Assembly: GCA_031553005.1 (NCBI GenBank)
Contig: JAVBMA010000030.1
Location: 1 to 12,100 of the forward strand
Reading direction: 5' to 3'
Length of the DNA: 12,100 bases
Source of the DNA: RGIG9379 sp031553005
Lineage (GTDB): Bacteria; Bacteroidota; Bacteroidia; Bacteroidales; Paludibacteraceae
Each line of letters starts with the position of its first letter. Within the stretch, counting starts at the first letter, position 1. Both the position numbers and the translations under genes were made by a program. Shown one piece after another: positions 6,386 through 12,100 of the stretch. The notes beneath the pieces were generated by a model, which did not search any database, was not told the DNA's origin, and saw nothing but the letters and a program-made list of their open reading frames with translations.

Positions 6386-6952
6386 ATGGCATCAACCTCA
6401 GATTTCAGAAATGGGATGTGTCTTGACTTGGAAGGACAATACTATTTCATCGTTGAATTTTTACATGTAAAACCAGGAAAAGGGCCGGCTTTCGTGAGAA
6501 CAAAATTGAAAAATGTTCAAACCGGCCGTATTTTAGATAAAACTTTCAATGCAGGAATTAAAGTAGATGAAGTTCGTATTGAACGTCGTCCACACCAATT
6601 CCTTTACATTGACGACATGGGATATACATTCATGAATATGGATGATTTCGAACAAATCGTAGTTCCTAAAGAAAGCATCAACGGTGTTGATTTCTTAAAA
6701 GAAGGAGACGTTATCGAATTGGTCGTTCATGCTGGGACAGAAGCAATTCTATATGCAGACCTTCCGACCCATGTTGTCTTGACTGTTACTTATACCGAAC
6801 CGGGATTAAAAGGAGATACCGCAACAAATACATTGAAACCTGCAACCGTTGAAACAGGTGCAACTGTTCGTGTTCCTCTTTTCATCAGCGAAGGTGAAAA
6901 AATAAAAGTTGACACAAGAGACGGTTCTTACGTTGAACGTGTAAGAGAATAA
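6386..6952 (+). CDS. efp: Elongation factor P
   Basis: EF-P enters the ribosomal E site and promotes peptide-bond formation at consecutive prolines. The 188-residue length is exactly the family size, with three beta-barrel domains (about 1-63, 66-128, 130-188). The C-terminal signature is clear (ATVETGATVRVPLFISEG and then KVDTRDGSYVERV, from about 153 to 186). The tip loop that contacts the peptidyl-tRNA reads HVKPGKG with Lys32 at the modified position. The arginine of the rhamnosylated (EarP) class is therefore absent. Whether Lys32 is modified, and by what enzyme, cannot be told here, as no EpmA, EpmB or other modification gene is in the window. The gene is monocistronic by its own promoter and terminator. 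Confidence 0.98.
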   Translation: MASTSDFRNGMCLDLEGQYYFIVEFLHVKPGKGPAFVRTKLKNVQTGRILDKTFNAGIKVDEVRIERRPHQFLYIDDMGYTFMNMDDFEQIVVPKESINGVDFLKEGDVIELVVHAGTEAILYADLPTHVVLTVTYTEPGLKGDTATNTLKPATVETGATVRVPLFISEGEKIKVDTRDGSYVERVRE

Positions 6953-6963
6953 AAAAACAGATC

Positions 6964-7017
6964 GCTAAAACGATACGAAAAAGGGATTGTTGCGCATTCC
7001 CTTTTTTCGTTTTTAGC
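6964..7017 (+). terminator. Intrinsic terminator after efp
   Basis: ACGAAAAAGGGA (6975-6986) pairs with 6998-7010, with one extra T in the descending arm. An outer pair GCTAAAA (6964-6970) with TTTTAGC (7011-7017) extends the stem. T-rich sequence closes the hairpin. It lies 11 bases after the efp stop and separates efp from the methyltransferase gene. Confidence 0.8.
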
Positions 7018-7062
7018 AAAATCTTTTTATAGGACATAAATCAGAGTTAATAGACAGCAAAA

Positions 7063-7842
7063 ATGTGGTATTTGTATCAATACATACGTTATTTTTTTCG
7101 CTCAAAGCATCGGAAAGGCTTTGGTATTCACTCTCCTTTTGTATTTAAATTAGTAACGGATGTTATTGAGGAAAAAACTCCTTACTACAAATATGGACTG
7201 ATCGAAAAAGTAAGGCAACTCCTTTTAAAAAGTAAAAAAGAAGTTCGTGTCGAAAATTTTGGAACAGGAAAATCCGGGCGCAAGAAAATTTCAGACATTG
7301 TGAAAAGCTCCTCCAAACCCAAAGGATACGCTCAGATTCTCTTCCGGTTGGTAAACCATTTCAAGGCTCAAAATATCTTGGAATTAGGTACTTCTTTCGG
7401 ATTAACCACCATGTATATGGCTGCCCCCGATTCCAAAGCAAAAGTTGTAACCATAGAAGGATGCAGCGATATTGCCGAGTATGCAAAACTGAGCTTCAAA
7501 AGGGCTGAATTCAAAAATATCCGCGTTGAAACCGGAAATATCGATACTTGTTTGCCAAAAATCCTTTCGGGTTTTGAGAAATTGGATTTTGTCTTTTTCG
7601 ATGCCAATCACCGTAAAGAGGCAACTTTGAATTATTTCAATCAATGCCTCCCAAAATCACATGCAAAATCTGTTTTTGTAATTGATGATATATATTGGTC
7701 AAAAGAGATGCTGCAAACGTGGGAAGAGATAAAAAAAAGACCGGAAGTACGGGTTACCATTGACATGTTTTCCTACGGAATTATTTTATTCGATCCCAAT
7801 CTGCAAAAAGAAGATTATACACTTTTTTTCCTTCCAATGTAG
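7063..7842 (+). CDS. Class I SAM-dependent methyltransferase, substrate unknown
   Basis: The 259-residue protein has a class I Rossmann methyltransferase fold in its C-terminal two thirds. Motif I, the SAM-binding glycine loop, is LELGTSFGLTT at 106-116. The acidic end of strand 2 is VVTIEG at 128-133. FDFVFFD-like strand 4 is at 175-180, ending in Asp180 with ANH after it, and a DDIYWS segment is at 208-213. The FFDANH plus IDDIYW pattern is like small-molecule O-methyltransferases of the catechol-OMT type, where acidic residues bind a metal, but the substrate cannot be read from this. The N-terminal 90 residues carry a conserved-looking GFGIHSPFVFKLVTDVI block that I associate with a methyltransferase family common in Bacteroidota and otherwise uncharacterised. 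It is soluble, without a signal peptide. No TAnnTTTG core was found between the efp terminator and its ATG, so it may depend on read-through or a divergent promoter. Confidence 0.85.
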   Translation: MWYLYQYIRYFFRSKHRKGFGIHSPFVFKLVTDVIEEKTPYYKYGLIEKVRQLLLKSKKEVRVENFGTGKSGRKKISDIVKSSSKPKGYAQILFRLVNHFKAQNILELGTSFGLTTMYMAAPDSKAKVVTIEGCSDIAEYAKLSFKRAEFKNIRVETGNIDTCLPKILSGFEKLDFVFFDANHRKEATLNYFNQCLPKSHAKSVFVIDDIYWSKEMLQTWEEIKKRPEVRVTIDMFSYGIILFDPNLQKEDYTLFFLPM

Positions 7843-7927
7843 AATAAAATCCCTCTACTCCGGGATACCCGTTCAAAATTTTAGATAAATTTACTACCGA
7901 TAAACTGAGAAAAAACTGTTATTTCGT

Positions 7928-7935
7928 TAACTTTG
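7928..7935 (+). promoter_or_regulatory. Promoter core of the antiporter gene; decides its start codon
   Basis: TAACTTTG matches TAnnTTTG. It puts the transcription start near 7940, so a TTG at 7938-7940 that is in frame with the antiporter cannot be its start codon. The ATG at 7965 then has a leader of about 25 bases. The -33 region is not well matched. Between the methyltransferase stop and this element only a small hairpin (7849-7866, 5-bp stem) is seen. Confidence 0.55.
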
Positions 7936-7964
7936 GGTTGATTTTACAACAAACAAATTATTTT

Positions 7965-9479
7965 ATGATGATTGCCGAACCCGGAAATATACTACTTATC
8001 GCATCTATTCTCCTATTTATAAGTGTTTTGGCAGGAAAAGCAGGCTCTCGTTTTGGCGTTCCTGCTTTATTGCTCTTTCTGGCAGTAGGTATGTTGTTTG
8101 GAAATGACGGGATAGGAATTCAGTTTAATAATCCACATATTGTGCAATTTGTCGGTGTAATGGCACTCAGTGTTATCTTATTTTCAGGTGGTATGGATAC
8201 CCAACTGTCCGAAATAAAACCGATAATGAGCCAAGGTGTCATACTGGCTTCTTTCGGAGTACTACTTACCAGTGCTATCACAGGAATTTTCATTTACTAT
8301 ATCGCTTCGGTTTTTTTTAGCGATTTCATCACTCTTTCCCTTCCGGCTTCCTTGCTAATGGCATCGGTAATGTCTTCTACAGATTCGGCTTCGGTTTTTT
8401 CAATATTGCGATCCCGTAAATTGAACCTGAAATACAACCTTCGGCCAACATTAGAATTGGAAAGTGGTAGTAACGACCCAATGGCATATATGTTAACTCT
8501 GCTTTTTATCTCTATTGTCCAAGTGGGTGAGCTTGATTTAATCTCTTCAGCAAAGATGTTATTGCTGCAATTCTCAGTCGGGCTAATTGCCGGATTCCTT
8601 TTAGGAAAACTGACCGTTTATATTATCAACCGCATTAATCTGGACAACCATTCTCTTTATCCCATATTGCTTTTTGCTTTTGTCTTCTTTATCTTCTCTT
8701 TTACAGACCTGATAAAAGGGAATGGTTATCTGGCTGTTTATATTGCCGGAGTAATTGTTGGAAATAAAAAATTTATCCATAAAAAAAGTATTGCTACTTT
8801 TTTCGATGGTTTTGCATGGCTTTGGCAGATTATCATGTTCCTTTCACTCGGATTACTCGTGAATCCGACGGAACTGATAACTCCTGCTGTTGCGGGTGTT
8901 GGCTTGCTGACCGGTATTTTCATGATTATCGTCTCCCGTCCTCTCAGTGTTTTTCTATGTTTACTCCCTTACCGAAAAATAACATTTAAATCCAAGCTCT
9001 ACATTTCATGGGTAGGACTCAGAGGCGCCGTTCCGATTATTTTTGCAACGTATCCATTGATTGCAGGCGTTCCACATGCCGGATTTATTTTTAATGTCGT
9101 ATTTTTCATTACTATACTTTCTTTACTTACACAAGGAACGACGGTGGCTATAATGGCACAATGGTTGGGTCTTTCGGAAGATGAAAAAGCCAGTCCCGAA
9201 ATGCTGGGAATAGAGTTACCGGAAGAGATAAAATCAGCCATGTCGGAAATAGAGATTGTTACTTCGGTCTTACATAATGGAAATAAATTAATGGATCTGA
9301 CTCTACCCGATAATACATTGGTCGTAATGGTAAAAAGAGGGGATAAATTTTTCATCCCGAAAGGACATACGGTACTCAAAGAAGGGGATAAATTACTGGT
9401 TATTTCAGATAATGAATATGAGCTTTATCAAACTTATCAGGATCTGGGAATAACTGATTATTCGGTAAAGAAAAATTAA
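7965..9479 (+). CDS. CPA1-family K+ or Na+/H+ antiporter with C-terminal RCK-C domain
   Basis: This 504-residue inner-membrane protein exchanges monovalent cations for protons. Residues about 5-400 contain roughly a dozen hydrophobic segments of the cation:proton antiporter fold. Conserved CPA1 motifs are present: STDSASVFSIL (about 138-148), the ion-binding ESGSNDP (166-172, with Asn-Asp), GNGYLAVYIAGVIVGN (252-267) and WVGLRGAVPI (349-358). The cytoplasmic tail (about 412-495) is a TrkA-C/RCK-C domain (VMVKRGDKFFIPKG, then LKEGDKLLVISDN), as in the NhaP2/CvrA group, which points to potassium as the substrate and to ligand regulation. Ion preference is inferred, not shown. It is shorter than E. 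coli CvrA (about 578 residues). I chose the ATG at 7965 over an in-frame TTG nine codons upstream, because the TTG falls at the predicted transcription start and the residues it adds are unlike the hydrophobic family N-terminus. ATG at 7968 is equally possible. Confidence 0.93.
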   Translation: MMIAEPGNILLIASILLFISVLAGKAGSRFGVPALLLFLAVGMLFGNDGIGIQFNNPHIVQFVGVMALSVILFSGGMDTQLSEIKPIMSQGVILASFGVLLTSAITGIFIYYIASVFFSDFITLSLPASLLMASVMSSTDSASVFSILRSRKLNLKYNLRPTLELESGSNDPMAYMLTLLFISIVQVGELDLISSAKMLLLQFSVGLIAGFLLGKLTVYIINRINLDNHSLYPILLFAFVFFIFSFTDLIKGNGYLAVYIAGVIVGNKKFIHKKSIATFFDGFAWLWQIIMFLSLGLLVNPTELITPAVAGVGLLTGIFMIIVSRPLSVFLCLLPYRKITFKSKLYISWVGLRGAVPIIFATYPLIAGVPHAGFIFNVVFFITILSLLTQGTTVAIMAQWLGLSEDEKASPEMLGIELPEEIKSAMSEIEIVTSVLHNGNKLMDLTLPDNTLVVMVKRGDKFFIPKGHTVLKEGDKLLVISDNEYELYQTYQDLGITDYSVKKN

Positions 9480-9518
9480 TACCGGACATGTAAGTAATCA
9501 ATAAGATTTAATGACGTA

Positions 9519-9590
9519 TTTAGACAAGTTTACGAGTAGACAAGAATAAGAATGATTTGTTTACTTGTCTACTTGTCAACTCATTTACTA
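9519..9590. repeat. Inverted repeat of 8-base units (copy 2), between antiporter and GH9 genes
   Basis: Left arm 9519-9544 and right arm 9559-9590 pair imperfectly. The perfect core is AGTAGACAAG (9535-9544) with 9564-9573. The right arm matches the left arm of the copy near tyrS (6143-6173, reverse complement) at 30 of 31 bases, while its own left arm has diverged more. It lies 39 bases after the antiporter stop and about 170 bases before the GH9 promoter, so here it would be in the antiporter 3' UTR. Bases 9591-9736 are AT-rich with nothing else recognisable. Confidence 0.8.
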
Positions 9591-9736
9591 AAAACAGGCA
9601 ATAAATTTCTTATAAAACTTAAAATAAAAAATTTACAAAAATTACATCTTATTTATCCAAACGGAAAATTTTCTCTTGGTCTTAATTCTTTTATCAAACA
9701 CTGTAATAGTGATGTTTTTCAACATATTCTATCATC

Positions 9737-9767
9737 TTTTAAAAGAAACAGAATAGCCGTATCTTTG
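9737..9767 (+). promoter_or_regulatory. GH9 gene promoter
   Basis: TATCTTTG (9760-9767) is a full TAnnTTTG match. A partial -33 element, TTTT (9737-9740), lies after a 19-base spacer. The start is expected near 9772, with a leader of about 30 bases. No operator or regulator gene for polysaccharide induction is visible nearby. Confidence 0.6.
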
Positions 9768-9801
9768 TATATATTTAATTAACAAACAAAAATATACATA
9801 T

Positions 9802-11940
9802 ATGGATTTTTACATTAAATGGAAAGGAATTTTGGGTATTCTCTTGGCTATGTTCTGTATAGAAGGAATACAAGGACAAAGTGTATCCAAATTTATTCTA
9901 ATAGACCAGTTCGGCTATCGTCCCGAAGCCCAAAAAACAGCGGTGATAAAAAATCCCCAACTTGGATTTGACAGCGGGGATTCTTTTTCTCCGGGTTCTA
10001 CGTATAAGGTGATAAATGCCGCCTCCGAAGAATCGGTTTATGAAGGAACAATATCGTTATTCAATAACGGTACGACTGACGCTGCTTCGGGAGATAAAAT
10101 ATGCTGGTTTGATTTTTCATCTGTGACCGAGCCCGGAGAGTATTATATTCTGGACGAAGGCAATAATGTAAAATCATATAATTTCCTTATTAAAAAGAAT
10201 GTCTATAACGAAGTACTAAAACATGCTGTCCGTACTTTTTTCTACCAAAGAGCCGGACATGAAAAGCTTGCTCAATATGCCGGAAGTGATTGGGCGGATG
10301 GCGCAAGCCATATCGGACCTCTGCAAGATAAAAATTGCCGCCTGTACAGCAATCAAAATATATCCACCGAACGCGACCTGCATGGAGGATGGTATGATGC
10401 CGGGGATTATAATAAATATACTACTTGGACATGTAATTATGTTGAGTCAATGATGTTGGCTTATCTCGAAAATCCGGACATCTGGGCGGATGATTACAAT
10501 ATTCCGGAATCAGGAAATGGCATTCCTGACCTACTTGACGAAGCTAAGTGGGGAATGGATTGGTTGCTCCGCATGCAACAAAGCGATGGGTCTGTATTAT
10601 GTATAATGGGTCTTGCCAGTAGTTCTCCTCCTTCAAGCGCTACCGGACAAAGTCTTTACGGACCGGCAACAACTATGGCCTCATACTCTGCCGCAAAAGC
10701 TTTTGCCATAGGTTACAAAGTCTACAAACAGATTGGCATGGACGAATATGCGGAACAGTTAAAAACAGCCGCATTAAATGCTTGGAATTGGGCAAAAAAT
10801 AATCCGGATGTGAAATTTGAAAATTCAGGTATATTGGCTGCTGGTGAACAGGAAATATTAGGTGGAGACTATGACCGCACAGCTGTTCAAATAACCGCAG
10901 CATTATATCTTTATGAAATAACCGGGGATGATGCGTATCATACTGTCTTTGCTGAAAATTATAAACAATTATCCATCTTCGCATGGGGTTACTATGCAGA
11001 ACAATATTGGGATTCAGATTATTTAATGCTTCTTTATTATTTAGAATTAAACGAAGGCTCTGCTACAATAAAAAATGAAATTAAGGCTGCTCTAAAAAAG
11101 GGATTGATAGATAATTCCAATGATTATGCAGAAAAATTAAAAAATGACGGATATCGATCTTTCATTAAAACTTATAATTGGGGATCCAATAAGTATAAAG
11201 CAGACTATGGAATGATCTTCTATCATTTTGCCGAAACATCATTGAAACCCGAAAGCAATGAATCATTTTACGCTGCTGCGGAAGATTACCTTCACTACAT
11301 ACATGGCGTAAATCCTTTTGGAATGGTTTACCTTTCCAATATGAACAAATACGGAGCATCAAATAGTGTAACCGAATTTTATCATACATGGTTTGGTCAT
11401 GGTACTAACTGGGATCGGAAACCGGCTCCGGGCTTCTTGACCGGAGGTCCTTATTCTTCCTATAGTTGGGACGGATGTTGCCCATCCGGTTGCGGCTCAA
11501 CCAACAACAATGCACTCTGTACTTCCGAAGAAATTCCAATAAACCAACCTAATGCTAAAATGTATAAAGATTTTAATACAGGCTGGCCTCTCAATTCGTG
11601 GGGAATTACAGAGAATAGTTGCGGATATCAGATAGCCTATATCAGGCTACTTTCGAAGTTTGCCTCCGAAAATGGAGATCTTAATAACTCTATAGAATAT
11701 CCTGTAAAAAAAGCTATTGAAATATATCCGAACCCAACAAAAGATATAGTTAACATTCGCACTTCCGGGGAAGAAATTTCCGGACTGGATTTATATGATA
11801 TGCAAATGAGGTTATTGAATAAACAGGCTGTAAATGGTTCGCAGATACAATTAAACATATCCTCCTTACCTGCAGGTATCTATTTTATTCGTGTTGCAAC
11901 AACGTCAAAGGTATATATAGAACGTATAATTAAGCAATAA
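9802..11940 (+). CDS. GH9 endoglucanase (cellulase) with type IX secretion sorting domain
   Basis: The 712-residue enzyme should hydrolyse beta-1,4-glucan (cellulose or related) by the inverting GH9 mechanism. A signal peptide spans about 1-26 (hydrophobic GILGILLAMFCI, likely cut at GIQG/QS). Residues about 28-128 form the N-terminal Ig-like CelD_N domain (ILIDQFGYRP, later PGEYYILD). The catalytic (alpha/alpha)6 barrel spans about 134-618. It contains GGWYDAGDYNKY (195-206), with Asp199 and Asp202 as nucleophile-water base residues, SGNGIPDLLDEAKWGMDWLL (237-256), and ITENSCGYQIAYI (602-614), where Glu604 is the probable catalytic acid. The usual histidine signature is replaced by a NSVTEFYHTWF segment (521-531). 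A cysteine cluster (559, 560, 564, 573) follows. Residues about 636-712 are a Por/T9SS type A sorting domain (IEIYPNPTKDIVNI, then LPAGIYFIRV), so the protein crosses the outer membrane by type IX secretion and is likely released or anchored at the surface. It is monocistronic, with no SusC/SusD neighbours. Confidence 0.95.
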   Translation: MDFYIKWKGILGILLAMFCIEGIQGQSVSKFILIDQFGYRPEAQKTAVIKNPQLGFDSGDSFSPGSTYKVINAASEESVYEGTISLFNNGTTDAASGDKICWFDFSSVTEPGEYYILDEGNNVKSYNFLIKKNVYNEVLKHAVRTFFYQRAGHEKLAQYAGSDWADGASHIGPLQDKNCRLYSNQNISTERDLHGGWYDAGDYNKYTTWTCNYVESMMLAYLENPDIWADDYNIPESGNGIPDLLDEAKWGMDWLLRMQQSDGSVLCIMGLASSSPPSSATGQSLYGPATTMASYSAAKAFAIGYKVYKQIGMDEYAEQLKTAALNAWNWAKNNPDVKFENSGILAAGEQEILGGDYDRTAVQITAALYLYEITGDDAYHTVFAENYKQLSIFAWGYYAEQYWDSDYLMLLYYLELNEGSATIKNEIKAALKKGLIDNSNDYAEKLKNDGYRSFIKTYNWGSNKYKADYGMIFYHFAETSLKPESNESFYAAAEDYLHYIHGVNPFGMVYLSNMNKYGASNSVTEFYHTWFGHGTNWDRKPAPGFLTGGPYSSYSWDGCCPSGCGSTNNNALCTSEEIPINQPNAKMYKDFNTGWPLNSWGITENSCGYQIAYIRLLSKFASENGDLNNSIEYPVKKAIEIYPNPTKDIVNIRTSGEEISGLDLYDMQMRLLNKQAVNGSQIQLNISSLPAGIYFIRVATTSKVYIERIIKQ

Positions 11941-11955
11941 TATTCTCAAATAATA

Positions 11956-12008
11956 AAAAACCACCAAATCCAATTTAGAAACTATTTCTTAGGGATTTGG
12001 TGGTTTTT
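11956..12008. terminator. Strong, probably bidirectional terminator after the GH9 gene
   Basis: Bases 11956-11971 and 11993-12008 are perfect 16-base reverse complements (core CCACCAAATCC with GGATTTGGTGG) around a 21-base loop. A T-run follows on the plus strand, and the A-run on the left gives a T-run on the minus strand. It starts 16 bases after the GH9 stop. Confidence 0.9.
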
Positions 12009-12100
12009 ATTTTCCATATTCTACCTGTCTTCTATTTATCTACTTAATCATATTCCTATATCTTTTATTTACTTACGTTCTTACTTCGAGGTTCTTGCAC
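12009..12100. other. Right edge: no supported gene
   Basis: These 92 bases contain no frame worth calling. The bidirectional shape of the preceding terminator hints at a leftward gene ending just beyond or inside this edge. All three minus-strand frames from the edge close within about 12 codons, which would fit a short 3' end but proves nothing. Confidence 0.3.

Noticed and set aside
7938..7964. TTG start for the antiporter giving a 513-residue protein
   Set aside because: The TTG falls at the predicted transcription start just after the TAACTTTG core; ATG 7965 gives a family-like hydrophobic N-terminus.
9552..9782. 76-codon open frame between the antiporter and GH9 genes
   Set aside because: It begins inside the inverted repeat and runs through the GH9 promoter; the product is low-complexity and K/I/L-rich, as expected from AT-rich non-coding sequence.

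Overview
The window looks like a chromosomal segment of an AT-rich member of the Bacteroidota, probably Bacteroidales and possibly a Dysgonomonas-like lineage; the genus is a guess. Three independent signs support the phylum. Seven genes are preceded by a match to the Bacteroidota housekeeping promoter core TAnnTTTG, several with a TTG or TTTG element about 18-20 bases further upstream. Start codons lack nearby Shine-Dalgarno sequences. The secreted cellulase ends in a type IX secretion (Por) sorting domain, which is confined to this phylum.

Layout. Bases 1-1034 look like accessory DNA. They hold the 5' end of a leftward gene cut by the window edge, a 95-residue zinc-ribbon/helix-turn-helix protein, two perfect small hairpins and about 400 bases without a convincing gene. 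Bases 1035-4531 carry, leftward, metH (B12-dependent methionine synthase) followed 29 bases later by a lipoprotein gene, probably co-transcribed. Next, also leftward, come tRNA-Gln(TTG), with its own promoter and terminator, and tyrS. A divergent intergenic region (6125-6385) separates tyrS from efp. Rightward genes follow: efp, a class I SAM-dependent methyltransferase, a CPA1-type K+ or Na+/H+ antiporter with an RCK-C domain, and a GH9 endoglucanase. A strong, probably bidirectional terminator follows the endoglucanase.

Most genes are housekeeping (translation: tyrS, tRNA-Gln, efp; methionine synthesis: metH; ion homeostasis: the antiporter). The GH9 enzyme adds a secreted plant-polysaccharide function. 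It stands alone, without SusC/SusD partners in the window.

Points most worth a second look: (i) MetH ends right after its B12 domain and lacks the AdoMet reactivation domain, and no replacement gene lies beside it; (ii) two copies of a dispersed inverted repeat built from 8-base units, one of which appears to form almost the entire tyrS 5' leader; (iii) the orphan zinc-ribbon protein next to unusual hairpins; (iv) a 19-base palindrome overlapping the -33 box of the tRNA-Gln promoter; (v) a GH9 variant with a tight cysteine cluster and no histidine pair at the usual signature. I found no CRISPR array, complete insertion sequence, prophage or defence system, and nothing that amounts to a clearly new multi-gene system.
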